Part shown: piece by piece, positions 38,412 to 47,575 of the stretch | Position numbering within the stretch: position 1 is the stretch's first letter | Layout of the letters: every line of letters begins with the position of its first letter | Assembly (NCBI GenBank): GCA_036501365.1 | Contig: DASYAL010000017.1 | Span: 1-64,000 of the forward strand | Length of the DNA: 64,000 nucleotides | From: CAIKMD01 sp036501365 | GTDB taxonomy: Bacteria > Pseudomonadota > Alphaproteobacteria > ATCC43930 > CGMCC-115725 | Direction of reading: 5' to 3' | Program-made: the position numbers and the translations under genes | Notes under the pieces: generated by a model | Database searches by the model: none | What the model was told of the DNA's origin: nothing | What the model saw: the letters and a program-made list of their open reading frames with translations, nothing else

Positions 38412-39371
38412 CTACGAAGCGGCGACCATGCGGTTGACCAAGGTGCCGACATGCTGCACCTCGACCTTCACCTCGTCGCCGGCTTTGAGGAATTCGCCGC
38501 TCTCGCCGCGGCCCGCGCCGACGCCTGCCGGCGTGCCGGTGGCGATAACATCGCCCGGCCGCAACGTCAGATGCTGGCTGAGCGAGGCGATCTGCTCGGC
38601 GATGCCGTGGATCATGTTCTTGGAGTTCGAGTTCTGCTTCTCGACGCCGTTGACCCAGAGCTTCAGATCGATGTTGTTGGGATCGGGCACGAACGCGGCG
38701 GGCGTGATCCACGGCCCCATCGGACACGCATCGTCGAAGCATTTCTGGCCGAGCCAGTCCATATGCATGCCGCCGCCGGCACGATCGGCCTGGGTGCTGA
38801 GATCGCGCGCCGAGAGATCGTTGACGCAGGTATAGCCGGCGATGACGTCGAACGCGCGCTCGACCGGGATGTTGCGCGCCGGCTTGCCGATGACGACGCC
38901 GATCTCGGCTTCCCAGTCGAGCTTCTGCGACAGCGCCGGCATGCGCGCATTGGCGCCCGGGCCGACGATCGAATGCGCGCCGGTCTTGATGAAGAACCAC
39001 GGGTCCTTCGCCTTCTTCGGCTCGGGCGGCTCGCGGCCGGTCAAGCGCCGCTGCCGCTCGTTCATCTCTCTCATGTGGTCCCAGTAATTGGCGCCGGCGC
39101 AGAACACGGCGCCCGGATAAAGGATCGGCGCCAACAGCGCGACCTCGCCGAGCGGCCGACCGTCGGTCGGCTTCACGCGGCCGAGCGCCGCGAGAATGCG
39201 CGGATGCACCTCGCCCCAGCTTTGCAGCAGCCCCAGCACCGAAGATGAATCGATGCCCGGCGCGCCTTCTAAAAGCGGCGTCGCCGGCAGCACGCGGTCG
39301 TTGAACAACACGCCGGCACGCGCGATGCCACTGGAATCGCGATAGCTCAAGAGACGGTATTCGGTCGCCAA
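38412..39371 (-). CDS. Fumarylacetoacetate hydrolase family protein
   Basis: A 319-residue protein. The FAH-fold core has the metal-binding acids in KLDWEAEIGVVIGK and CVNDLSARDLS. It continues with GPWITPAAFVPDPNNIDLKL and DVIATGTPAGVGAGR. Members cleave C-C bonds of 2,4-dioxo or oxalocrotonate-type acids late in aromatic degradation. It is downstream of, and in line with, the ABC importer and ThDP-enzyme genes, with a 121-base gap, and may belong to the same catabolic unit. Confidence 0.88.
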   Translation of the reverse strand: MATEYRLLSYRDSSGIARAGVLFNDRVLPATPLLEGAPGIDSSSVLGLLQSWGEVHPRILAALGRVKPTDGRPLGEVALLAPILYPGAVFCAGANYWDHMREMNERQRRLTGREPPEPKKAKDPWFFIKTGAHSIVGPGANARMPALSQKLDWEAEIGVVIGKPARNIPVERAFDVIAGYTCVNDLSARDLSTQADRAGGGMHMDWLGQKCFDDACPMGPWITPAAFVPDPNNIDLKLWVNGVEKQNSNSKNMIHGIAEQIASLSQHLTLRPGDVIATGTPAGVGAGRGESGEFLKAGDEVKVEVQHVGTLVNRMVAAS

Positions 39372-39492
39372 AGGATCCTCCCGTTTTTTGCTGAACCCAT
39401 ATTAGCTGCTCGCGCGACCAGCGCCTAGCCAACCCAGGTCGCGCGAGCAGGGTTGGTGGGCGCCCTTCGTCACGCTCAGGGGCAAGCGCGAC

Positions 39493-40275
39493 CTAAGAAT
39501 GAGGTAGCCGCAGGAAACGCGCGATCAGGGCATTGCCGCCGGCCGCGAGGGCGAAGGCGATCAGCAGGGCCGCATACATATAAGAGATACGGAACTGCGA
39601 ATAATACTGCATGACGAGGAAGCCCAAACCGCGGTTCGACATTTTGATCTCGGCAAGAAGGCAGCCGATGATCGCGACGCCGATGCCGAGCTTGAGGCCG
39701 GTCGCGATCGGCGGCACCAAGGCCGGGAGATAGATCTTCCGCACGGTCTGCAGCAGCGTGAGGTTGAAGCTGCGCCCGACGCGCAGCAGCACCGGATCGA
39801 TCTGGCGCACGCCGCTCGCGACCGACAGCGCCATCGGAAAGAAGCAGGACAGCGTCCCCATCGCAATCTTCGAGCCGGGGCCGACGCCGAAGAGGACGAG
39901 CAGGATCGGCAGGAACACGATCTTGGGGGTCGGCGCGAGATAATGGACATAGGGCTCGAAAGCCTTGCCGGCGAAGCGGCCAGCGCCGAGCGCCAGGCCG
40001 ACGACGATGCCGGCGCTGGCGCCGAGCGCGAGCGAGACCGCAACCTCGATCAGCGTCAGCTCGAGATTCCAATAGAAATCCGGCCGCGTCAGCAGATCGG
40101 CGAGCGCCGCGATGATCGCCAGCGAGCTCGGCACCACGCCCTCGAACACGAGGCCGGATCGCGCGACGGCTTCCCAGATCACCCACAGCGCCAGCACCGT
40201 CGCGATGCGCAGCAACAACACCGGCGGTCCGGCGCGGCGCGGGAAGCGCCCCGTCTCTAGCCGCGCCTCAGCCAT
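39493..40275 (-). CDS. ABC transporter permease (SsuC/TauC type)
   Basis: A 260-residue protein from ATG 40275, whose start overlaps the preceding permease gene by 19 bases. About six membrane segments are visible. The cytoplasmic coupling loop reads RVGRSFNLTLLQTVRKIYLPALVPPIATGLK, the BPD_transp_1 EAA motif that docks the ATPase. It probably pairs with the upstream permease as a heterodimer. Start choice: the longer frame adds a basic stretch from the overlapping gene. Confidence 0.88.
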   Translation of the reverse strand: MAEARLETGRFPRRAGPPVLLLRIATVLALWVIWEAVARSGLVFEGVVPSSLAIIAALADLLTRPDFYWNLELTLIEVAVSLALGASAGIVVGLALGAGRFAGKAFEPYVHYLAPTPKIVFLPILLVLFGVGPGSKIAMGTLSCFFPMALSVASGVRQIDPVLLRVGRSFNLTLLQTVRKIYLPALVPPIATGLKLGIGVAIIGCLLAEIKMSNRGLGFLVMQYYSQFRISYMYAALLIAFALAAGGNALIARFLRLPHS

Positions 40276-41057
40276 CGCTCGAGCCTTTCGGTCAGAAAGA
40301 AAAAGCAGATGCTGGTGAGCACGACGAAGCTGATCGCGCCGTACATCATCGGGATTTCCCAGCGCTCGGCGAGATCGTCGATAAGCTCGCCGAGACCGCC
40401 GAAATTGATCACGAACTCGATGCCGACGACGCTGATCAGCGCATAGACGAGACCGAGGCGCACACCGGTGCACAAGGTCGGGACCGAAGCCGGCAGCATG
40501 ACCTTCCAGAACAGCTGCGTCGGCGTCAGCCGCAGGCTGCGGCCGACATCGATCAGCACGCGGCGGATGCCGTCGAGCCCTTCCTTGGTCTTCAGCACCA
40601 CCGCCGGCAACGCGGTGAGGAAGCTCATCACGATGATGGTGCCGATATTGCGGCCAAAGAAGACGAGGAACAGCGGATAGAGCAGCACCAGCGGCGCGGC
40701 GGCGCAGGTCGCGACCCAGCTCTCATAGGCGAGACCCGCCCAGCGCTTGGCATGGAGCCACCAGCCGAGCGGCGTGCCGACGATGACTGCGAGCCCCGCC
40801 GAAATCAGCGCCTCGGCGAATGTCTGGAGGAAGCGCTGGAACAAGCCCTCCTCGGCGATCAGCTGCGGAAAGCTCGCGGCGATCGCGCTGGGCGCCGGCG
40901 CCACCAGCGGGCTGACGAGGCCGAGCGCGCCCACCGCCTGCCACGCCGCCAGCAGCAGCGCGATCGCACCGAGCCCGGCGAGGACAGGGGCGTGACGATG
41001 GATCGCTTGCATCGGCGCTGTGCGTGCTTCGACGGCCGACTCCGTCCACGCGCTCAT
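40257..41057 (-). CDS. ABC transporter permease (SsuC/TauC type)
   Basis: A 266-residue protein from ATG 41057, with a longer 41114 start possible. It has six hydrophobic segments and the EAA-type coupling loop DVGRSLRLTPTQLFWKVMLPASVPTLCTGVR. It belongs to the importer of 40257-43050, between the binding protein and the second permease. The intergenic spacer before it (41058-41219) carries a copy of the genome-wide hairpin repeat. Confidence 0.88.
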   Translation of the reverse strand: MSAWTESAVEARTAPMQAIHRHAPVLAGLGAIALLLAAWQAVGALGLVSPLVAPAPSAIAASFPQLIAEEGLFQRFLQTFAEALISAGLAVIVGTPLGWWLHAKRWAGLAYESWVATCAAAPLVLLYPLFLVFFGRNIGTIIVMSFLTALPAVVLKTKEGLDGIRRVLIDVGRSLRLTPTQLFWKVMLPASVPTLCTGVRLGLVYALISVVGIEFVINFGGLGELIDDLAERWEIPMMYGAISFVVLTSICFFFLTERLERWLRRG

Positions 41058-41145
41058 CGCGCGTGGACCCGGAGGGGCCGACCGCAAAGAGCGATCGGTC
41101 GGGTCGGCCAGCATGAGGACGTTCTTAATGGCATTGAGAAAATCG

Positions 41146-41198
41146 CCTCATCCTGAGCGTTCGCCATCGCCGAGCGATGGCGAACCGTCGAAGGACCC
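41146..41198. repeat. Interspersed repeat with hairpin inside the transporter operon
   Basis: CCTCATCCTGAGCG, then a 12-bp hairpin GTTCGCCATCGC-CGA-GCGATGGCGAAC, then CGTCGAAGG. It lies between the binding-protein and permease genes, where such a hairpin could lower the expression of the permeases relative to the binding protein. Confidence 0.7.
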
Positions 41199-41219
41199 AC
41201 GCTCGGCGTCCGAGCGACC

Positions 41220-42176
41220 TTACGTCCCCGGCTTCCACACGATGTCGAAGGCACCTTTGACCTGGTCTTCCGTCATCGCGCTGGGGAGACGCTTCGCCGC
41301 CAGCGCTTCATCGAGCACGCGCTGGATGCCGCTGAAGCGGAAGGGATCGTTTGCTGCCTTGGTGAGGAAGTTCTTCACGGTCTTCTCGGCCGCATCGCGC
41401 GGCAGGTTGTTGTCGGCCGCGAGATAATCGATCGCCTTGGGATCGTCGTAGGCCCATTGATAGGATTTCACATAGGCCTTCATGAAGCGTGCGATCAGGT
41501 CGCGGTGCTGCTGCAGGGTGTTGAGATTGGCGACATTGACGCGAATGGTCTCGGTGGCGACATCCTTCGAATCATTGGCATGGGCGATGACGACGATCTT
41601 GCCCTGATCGACATCGAGCACGCCGAACGGCGCCGCGGCCCAGCCGGCATCGAGCTGCCCCGACATCACCTGGGTGAAGGTCGGCGGCATGCCGCCCGCC
41701 GGCACCGGCTTGGCATCGACGTTCTGCTCTTTCAGCAAGGTCAGCAGGGCGAGGTTGCTCGAGGAACCCGGCGCCGAGAAGCCGATGGTCTTGCCGCCTT
41801 TCAGGTCTTTCAACGTTTTGATGCCGCTGCCCGCCTTGGCGTAAAAGTAGAGATCGGCCGAGCCGGTCGATTCCGCCGAGATGATGCGCACCGGCGCGCC
41901 TTTGACATAGGCCGAGAGGATGCCGAGCGTGCCGGTCGCAACCGCGACATCGACGCTGCCCGAGACGACCGCCGTCTCGGTGGTCGCACCACCTTCGGTA
42001 TAGGTGATGTCGAGATCGATCCCCTGCTCCTTGAAGAAGCCCTGGCGGTCGCCATAGACGCTGAACGACGTGTCCCACGCGCCCTTTTGCGGGATCGCGA
42101 TCTTCAAGGTCTCGGCGCGCGCCGGGACCGCCGCCGCGAGTATCAACGCCATCGACAAAAACAAATTCTTACGCAT
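41220..42176 (-). CDS. ABC transporter substrate-binding protein (SsuA type)
   Basis: A 318-residue periplasmic protein with a signal peptide to about residue 21 (ARA-E). The mature chain has ETLKIAIPQKGAWDTSFSVYGDRQGFFKEQGIDLDITYTEGGA and GSVDVAVATGTLGILSAYVKGA, typical of the aliphatic sulfonate/taurine/nitrate group. AAGGAGGGAGG precedes the ATG, which lies inside the end of the ATPase gene (eight-base overlap). It delivers a small anion to the adjoining permeases. Ligand unknown. Confidence 0.88.
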   Translation of the reverse strand: MRKNLFLSMALILAAAVPARAETLKIAIPQKGAWDTSFSVYGDRQGFFKEQGIDLDITYTEGGATTETAVVSGSVDVAVATGTLGILSAYVKGAPVRIISAESTGSADLYFYAKAGSGIKTLKDLKGGKTIGFSAPGSSSNLALLTLLKEQNVDAKPVPAGGMPPTFTQVMSGQLDAGWAAAPFGVLDVDQGKIVVIAHANDSKDVATETIRVNVANLNTLQQHRDLIARFMKAYVKSYQWAYDDPKAIDYLAADNNLPRDAAEKTVKNFLTKAANDPFRFSGIQRVLDEALAAKRLPSAMTEDQVKGAFDIVWKPGT

Positions 42177-43050
42177 CGTTTCCTCCCTCCTTGTTGTTGA
42201 CGCGACGCGCGAGTGAGGCCTCGCTGTCGCTCAAGCCTTTACTGGCTTCCTCGCGCAGATCGCTCCAGATGCGCGCGACATATTGCCCGAAGGCTGCCGA
42301 GCCGACGATCGCGGAATCGCGCGGCCGCGGCAGATCGATATCGAAGATGCGCTTCACCCGGCCGGGCCGGAACGTCATCACCACGACGCGATCGGCGAGT
42401 TGCACCGCCTCGGCGATGTTGTGGGTGATCAGCAGGGTCGTCTGCTGCAGCGATTGCTGGATCTGCAGGAGCTTGTCGCCGAGCAGCAGTCGCGTCTGCT
42501 CGTCGAGCGCCGCGAAAGGCTCGTCCATCAGCAGGATCTTCGGCTCGGACGCGAGTGTGCGCGCGAGTGCGGTGCGCTGGCGCATGCCGCCCGAGAGCTC
42601 GGCGGGGTAACGGCCCTCGAAGCCTTCGAGGCCGACGAGCTTGATGAGATCGCGGCCGCGCGCTTCGCGCTCGGCCTTCCTGACGCCGGCGATCTCCAGG
42701 GGAAAGGCGATGTTGTCGAGCGTGGTGCGCCAGGGAAAGGTCGATTCCTCCTGGAACACCATGCCGATCGCGCGATGCGAGCCATCGATCGCCGCGCCTT
42801 CGACCAGCACGCGGCCGGCATAGTCGCCGATCAGCCCGCCGATGATGTTGAAGAGCGTGGACTTGCCGCAGCCCGACGGACCGATCAGCGCGACGAACTC
42901 GCCCTTGCCGACGGCGAAGGAGACATCGTCGATCGCCGTCAGCGTGCCGTCGCCGGTGGCGAAGCGCTTGCTGACGCCCTCGATGACGAGCGCCGGCGCG
43001 CGCGCCGTGCCGCTTTCCGCACTCGTCTCGAGCGGCGCCGCGGCGCGCAT
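42169..43050 (-). CDS. ABC transporter ATP-binding protein (SsuB/TauB type)
   Basis: A 293-residue ATPase. It has Walker A GPSGCGKST, a Q-loop (VFQEESTFPWRT), the signature LSGGMRQR, Walker B ILLMDEPFAALD and the switch His in LITHNIAEAV. All residues needed for ATP hydrolysis are present. It energises the importer. The ThDP enzyme gene ends 15 bases upstream, so both are probably on one transcript. Confidence 0.92.
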   Translation of the reverse strand: MRAAAPLETSAESGTARAPALVIEGVSKRFATGDGTLTAIDDVSFAVGKGEFVALIGPSGCGKSTLFNIIGGLIGDYAGRVLVEGAAIDGSHRAIGMVFQEESTFPWRTTLDNIAFPLEIAGVRKAEREARGRDLIKLVGLEGFEGRYPAELSGGMRQRTALARTLASEPKILLMDEPFAALDEQTRLLLGDKLLQIQQSLQQTTLLITHNIAEAVQLADRVVVMTFRPGRVKRIFDIDLPRPRDSAIVGSAAFGQYVARIWSDLREEASKGLSDSEASLARRVNNKEGGNDA

Positions 43051-43065
43051 CAGCCGGGCCGGACG

Positions 43066-44883
43066 CTAATCCTTCTGGCCGCGCGGGACGTTCGCCGAGG
43101 CGCCGGCGTCGTAACCGCCGGCGACGCGCACATCGACGACCGCGACCTTGCCGTCATCGACCGCGGCGATCGCTTCGCGGAGCGCCGCTTCGAGGTCGGC
43201 GTGCTTTTGCACCGGGCCGACGCCAACCGCGCCCTGCCCACGCGCCAGCGTCGCGAGATCGATATCGGGATCGCCGATATGCTGGCCGATCCATTTATTG
43301 GCGGCGGTGCGCTCGCGCTCTTTGGCGACGCGCTCCTGATGCAGCTCGTCGTTATAGAAGGAGCGGTTGTTGCAGACGACCACCAGCAGCGGCACCCGAT
43401 AATGCACCGCCGTCCAGAGTGCGGGATTGCCCATCAGGTAATCGCCATCGCCCAGCACCGCGATCGGCAGCCGGCCGCTGCCCTTGAGCGCGAGCGCCAT
43501 GCCGACCGAAGTGCCCGGTCCGGAGCCGACGCCGCCGCCGCCATCGGTGCCGAGGCTGTCGAGCGGGTCCTTCATCGGCCAGAAATGGCCGTGCCAGGAG
43601 AGCGAATGCCGCAAGAGGCTGGTCTTCCGCCCGGCGGTGAGCTTCTGCAGCGCCTGCGCGATATGCGGCACATAGATCGTGCCCGAGGCGTCGGGCGCCG
43701 GCATCGCCGGCACTTGCGCCGGCTTGCGATCGGGCCAGGTGCTCGACTTGCGCGCGCCGAGCTTCTTCACCGCGGCGAGCAGCGCGCTGACGGTCGCATC
43801 GCTCTCCGCGGCGAGATAGACATCCGCCGGCGGCAGGATGTGGTACTCCATGCCGAAGCCGTGATGCGAATACTGGTCGACCGAGATGCGGGTAACGTTG
43901 GCGCCAAGCTTGCCCTTGCCCGCGGCGCCTTGCAGCAAGCCGCCGAGATCGACCCAGTCGAAGGACGCGACAACATCGGCCTGGCGCAGCAATTCGCTCG
44001 CCGCGCTCGAATGATTGGAGAGCGGCGGAGCGCCCACCAGCTTATGGTCGGTCGGGAACGCCGCGCCATTGCGCAGCTCCGTAAGCACCACCGCGCCGAG
44101 CGCCTCGGCAAGCTCGATGCGCTCGCGCCAGCTCTGCTCGCTGCGCGAGAAGCGGCCCAAGAGCAGCAGCGGGCGCTCGGCACCGTGCAGCTTCTTCGCC
44201 AACGTCTCGACCTGATCGGGCGGCGGGGCCACCGGCGCGGGCGACGGGAAGCGCGCGGCATCGGGCATCGCCGGCAGCGCGTCGAGGCGCAACTCCTGCA
44301 ACGCGGCGTCGAAGCAGATATAGGTCGGGCCGCAAGGCGCGGTGGTCGAGATCTGCTTGGCGCGCAGCATCGCTTCGGGGATCGCCGCGACCGAGCCGGG
44401 CTGGTCGTCCCATTTGATGAAGTGGCGGATCAGCGCCGCCTGGTCCTTGGTGGTGTGGATCCAGTCGATCCACGGCCGGCGCTTCATCGCATCGACCGGG
44501 CCGGTCGCGCCGAAGAGCAGCAGCGGCGCGCGATCCATCCAGGCGTTGAACACCGCCATCGAGCTGTGCAGCAGACCGACATTGCTGTGGACGATCGCGC
44601 CCATCGGCTTGCCGGCGACCTTGGCCCAGCCATGTGCGACCGCGACCGCCGCTTCCTCATGCAAGCAGAGAAGCATTTGCGGCTTCTCATTGCCGAGCCG
44701 ATTGACGATGCTGTCGTGCAGGCCGCGATAGGAAGCGCCGGGATTGAGCGCGACATAGGGGATGTCGAGCGCGCGCAGCATATCGGCCGCGACGTCGCTG
44801 CCCCAAAGGCTCCGTCCCTCGGACGGCAAAGGCCGCTCGATCGCTTGCTGCTCGTTGCTCAGTCTTCCATCGGCGCTCGGCAT
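43066..44883 (-). CDS. Thiamine diphosphate-dependent decarboxylase/synthase-like enzyme
   Basis: A 605-residue protein with the three ThDP domains. The cofactor-activating Glu is in LCLHEEAAVAVAHGWAK (about residue 79). A GDGDYLMG...VCNNRSF motif, the GDG-N30-NN magnesium/ThDP site, is in the C-terminal domain. The class is shared by acetolactate synthase, benzoylformate decarboxylase and other 2-oxoacid decarboxylases. Homology alone does not settle the reaction. AAGGAGGGAGG precedes ATG 44883. It is the first gene of the operon containing an anion importer, which suggests that it processes the imported compound. Confidence 0.86.
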   Translation of the reverse strand: MPSADGRLSNEQQAIERPLPSEGRSLWGSDVAADMLRALDIPYVALNPGASYRGLHDSIVNRLGNEKPQMLLCLHEEAAVAVAHGWAKVAGKPMGAIVHSNVGLLHSSMAVFNAWMDRAPLLLFGATGPVDAMKRRPWIDWIHTTKDQAALIRHFIKWDDQPGSVAAIPEAMLRAKQISTTAPCGPTYICFDAALQELRLDALPAMPDAARFPSPAPVAPPPDQVETLAKKLHGAERPLLLLGRFSRSEQSWRERIELAEALGAVVLTELRNGAAFPTDHKLVGAPPLSNHSSAASELLRQADVVASFDWVDLGGLLQGAAGKGKLGANVTRISVDQYSHHGFGMEYHILPPADVYLAAESDATVSALLAAVKKLGARKSSTWPDRKPAQVPAMPAPDASGTIYVPHIAQALQKLTAGRKTSLLRHSLSWHGHFWPMKDPLDSLGTDGGGGVGSGPGTSVGMALALKGSGRLPIAVLGDGDYLMGNPALWTAVHYRVPLLVVVCNNRSFYNDELHQERVAKERERTAANKWIGQHIGDPDIDLATLARGQGAVGVGPVQKHADLEAALREAIAAVDDGKVAVVDVRVAGGYDAGASANVPRGQKD

Positions 44884-45017
44884 GATAGTACGGCCTCCCT
44901 CCTTGCGTTCGTTCCGATCAGGGCCCGTATCGGTCGCGTTGTCGGCACCCTGCGCTTTTCGCGACGCCAGCTTATTTCATATCACCTCGATGCGATAGGG
45001 CAATCGGTCCGCCCGCT

Positions 45018-45046
45018 TTGACTCCCTTCGGCACTGGGGATAGAGT
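45018..45046 (+). promoter_or_regulatory. Candidate sigma70 promoter of the second transporter set
   Basis: TTGACT at 45018-45023 and TAGAGT at 45041-45046 have a 17-base spacer. It lies in the 200-base divergent gap between the ThDP enzyme gene and the ATPase gene at 45112. Confidence 0.45.
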
Positions 45047-45111
45047 TTTTTGGCAACAATCGGCCGCCCCAGAATGCGGCAAAAATGTTCGCGCAGGGAG
45101 TGGTCGGCCTC

Positions 45112-45882
45112 ATGTCGGCGTATATCCGAGGTCGCAACGTCAATCTCACCTTTCGGCCGCCCAATCGCGCGCCGGTGCGGGCACTCCATGACTTCGACGT
45201 CGAGGTCAAGGAAGGCGAGTTTCTGTCGATCGTCGGCCCGTCGGGCTGCGGCAAGAGCACGTTTCTTTCCATCTTGCTCGGCCTCATCAAGCCGGATTCT
45301 GGCGAACTCGACCTGCATGGCCGGCGCATCGACGGCCCGGGCACAGACCGCGCCATGGTCTTCCAGGAATTCGGGCTGCTGCCGTGGCGAACGGTCCAAC
45401 ACAACGTGGAGCTTGGCCTGCAGTTGAAAGGCATGCCCGCGGCGCAGCGGCGCAACGTGGCGCAGCATTTCATCCGGATGGTCGGGCTGGTCGGCTTCGA
45501 GAGCCATTATCCGCACGAGCTCTCGGGCGGGATGAAGCAGCGCGTGGGCATTGCCCGCGCGCTGGCGACCGACCCCGAGGTCCTTCTCATGGACGAGCCT
45601 TTCGCGGCGCTTGATGCGCAGACCCGCGATCTCATGCAGGTCGAATTGCTGCGCATCTGGCATGACACGCGCAAGACCGTTCTCTTCGTGACGCATCAGA
45701 TCGACGAGGCGATTTATCTTTCGGATCGCGTGCTGGTGATGACGAAGCGTCCGGGCCGCGCCAAGCGCATCTTCGCCGTCGACTTGCCGCGGCCACGCGA
45801 CTACGAGATGCGCGTCACGCCCCAGTTCAATGAGCTCAAGCTCGAGATCTGGCGCGCCCTCGAAGACGAGATCGCGGTCTAG
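45112..45882 (+). CDS. ABC transporter ATP-binding protein (SsuB/TauB type)
   Basis: A 256-residue ATPase if it begins at ATG 45112 (MSAYIRGRNV). ATG 45085 is in frame and adds nine residues. It has Walker A GPSGCGKST, Q-loop MVFQEFGLLPWRT, signature LSGGMKQR, Walker B LLMDEPFAALD and His in VTHQIDEAIYL. It is distinct in sequence from the ATPase at 42169, though of the same type. The permeases follow at spacings of two and three bases, so the three genes are one operon, with no binding protein on the same strand. Confidence 0.9.
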   Translation: MSAYIRGRNVNLTFRPPNRAPVRALHDFDVEVKEGEFLSIVGPSGCGKSTFLSILLGLIKPDSGELDLHGRRIDGPGTDRAMVFQEFGLLPWRTVQHNVELGLQLKGMPAAQRRNVAQHFIRMVGLVGFESHYPHELSGGMKQRVGIARALATDPEVLLMDEPFAALDAQTRDLMQVELLRIWHDTRKTVLFVTHQIDEAIYLSDRVLVMTKRPGRAKRIFAVDLPRPRDYEMRVTPQFNELKLEIWRALEDEIAV

Positions 45883-45884
45883 TC

Positions 45885-46676
45885 ATGGCGGACGCAGCCG
45901 CTCCCCGCACCGGTCTGTTGCGCTCGAACCGCCGAATCCTGCTCGGATCTCTTTCCGTGCTCGCCTTCTTCGTCGCCTGGCAGGCAGTCTTCCTCTTCGT
46001 TCCGCTCAATTCGCTGTTCCTCACCAAACCATCGCTGATGTTTGCGGCGCTCGTCCGGCTGACGATGTCCGGTCAAGTGTTCTTCGATCTCGGCGCCAGC
46101 GCCGCGCCGTTCGCCTACGGCCTCGCCGCTTCGGTCCTCATCGGCGTGCCGACCGGTATCCTCATGGGCCGGCGCGTTCGGGTCGGCCTCGCGCTCGATC
46201 CTCTGTTCACCGTGCTTTATGCCAGTCCGCTCGTCGCCCTCGCACCGCTGGTGGTGATCTTTCTCGGCGTCGGCGTCACGGGAAAGACCTTCATCGTCTT
46301 CCTGCTCACCGTGTTCGACTTTGTCTTCAATGCCTATGCGGGCGTGCGCGCGGTGGATCCGCTCCTGCTCAATGTCGTCCGCTCGTTCGGCGGCGCGGAG
46401 AAGGACCTCTACCTGAAGGTCATCTTCCCGAGCGTGATGCCCTATATCGTCGCCGGAGCGCGCATCGGCGTCGGCCGGGCGCTGATCGGTATCCTCATCG
46501 GCGAATTCTTTGCCGCATCCGAAGGTGTCGGGTACGAGATCGTCCGCTTCGGCAACTTCTTCGCGCTCGACAGCATGTTCGCCTATATCCTTGTCGTCAC
46601 CTTGATCGCGATCGTATTGACGCAAGGGGTCCGTTGGGCGGAGCGAGCGGCTTTTCCGTGGCGCGTGGAGTCGTAG
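45885..46676 (+). CDS. ABC transporter permease (SsuC/TauC type)
   Basis: A 263-residue membrane protein with about six segments. The coupling loop NVVRSFGGAEKDLYLKVIFPSVMPYIVAGARIG is the EAA motif. It begins two bases after the ATPase stop, with no clear ribosome site of its own, so it depends on coupled translation. It pairs with the next gene as a heterodimeric pore. Confidence 0.88.
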   Translation: MADAAAPRTGLLRSNRRILLGSLSVLAFFVAWQAVFLFVPLNSLFLTKPSLMFAALVRLTMSGQVFFDLGASAAPFAYGLAASVLIGVPTGILMGRRVRVGLALDPLFTVLYASPLVALAPLVVIFLGVGVTGKTFIVFLLTVFDFVFNAYAGVRAVDPLLLNVVRSFGGAEKDLYLKVIFPSVMPYIVAGARIGVGRALIGILIGEFFAASEGVGYEIVRFGNFFALDSMFAYILVVTLIAIVLTQGVRWAERAAFPWRVES

Positions 46677-46679
46677 GCC

Positions 46680-47540
46680 ATGGCCGAAAGCGACGGGCTC
46701 GACATGGCGCTCGCACCGGCTCCGGCCGTCGATCAAGATCAGGCGCCGCCGCAGAGCCTGTGGCAGCGCATCGAGCCGACCGTTCTCGGGATTTCGGGCA
46801 TCCTCGGCGTGCTATTGCTGTGGCAGGCATTGCCCGCCTTCGTGACGTTGAATGCCGGGACCAAGCTGTTCTTCACGCCGCCCAGCCAAGTCGCGGCGAC
46901 GCTGTGGGAACTCTTCGCGAGCGGCACCATCTGGGCGCCGCTCGGCGTCAGCGCCGCCGGTTTTGCGGTCGGGCTGGGCATCGCGATCGCGATCGGACTG
47001 CCGCTTGGCATTCTGATCGGCCGCTCCGAGACCCTGAACGCCCTCTGCGATCCGTTCATCACCGCCTTCAATGCGACGCCGCGGCTCGTCTTCCTGCCGC
47101 TGGTGCTGTTGTGGTTCGGGCTGGGACTCTGGTCGAAGGTCGTGATCGTCGCCTTCGGCGCGGTGTTCCCTCTGCTCATCAACACCCATGAGGGCATACG
47201 CAGCGCCGACAAGCTTCTCATCAACGTGGTGCGCTCGTTCGGCGCGAAGGAATGGGATGTCGTCCGCCTCGTCGTCGTGCCGAATGCCTTGCCCTACATC
47301 ATCACCGGACTAAGGCTCGCCATCGGGCGCGCCGTGCTCGGCGTGGTGGTCTCGGAATTCTTCGGCTCGGATCAAGGGCTCGGCGTGATGATGGTGCAGG
47401 CCGCCAGCCAGTACAAGGTCAACATCGTCTTCGCCGGCATGCTCGTGTTCATGGCGCTCTCGCTGACGATGACGAGCCTCATCAAGGCGCTGGAAAATCA
47501 TCTCGACCGCTGGCGCCCGCAACGCCTCGCGAGCGAGTGA
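46680..47540 (+). CDS. ABC transporter permease (SsuC/TauC type)
   Basis: A 286-residue membrane protein. The charged N-terminal 40 residues precede six hydrophobic segments. The EAA-type loop is NVVRSFGAKEWDVVRLVVVPNALPYIITGLRLA. It is the last gene of the plus-strand set and ends 35 bases from the tail of a binding-protein gene on the other strand. That binding protein or its tandem copy is the best candidate receptor. Confidence 0.88.
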   Translation: MAESDGLDMALAPAPAVDQDQAPPQSLWQRIEPTVLGISGILGVLLLWQALPAFVTLNAGTKLFFTPPSQVAATLWELFASGTIWAPLGVSAAGFAVGLGIAIAIGLPLGILIGRSETLNALCDPFITAFNATPRLVFLPLVLLWFGLGLWSKVVIVAFGAVFPLLINTHEGIRSADKLLINVVRSFGAKEWDVVRLVVVPNALPYIITGLRLAIGRAVLGVVVSEFFGSDQGLGVMMVQAASQYKVNIVFAGMLVFMALSLTMTSLIKALENHLDRWRPQRLASE

Positions 47541-47575
47541 GCTCCGCGCGATAACGGACGCGGCGCTCTATCCGC

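Noticed and set aside
37122..39248. A 708-codon frame crossing folP, folB and the fumarylacetoacetase-fold gene
   Set aside because: It spans three genes with clear signatures in other frames or on the other strand, and starts inside folP.
42283..45021. A 912-codon open frame opposite the ATPase and ThDP enzyme genes
   Set aside because: It is antisense to two genes with full catalytic motifs and shows only low-complexity content.
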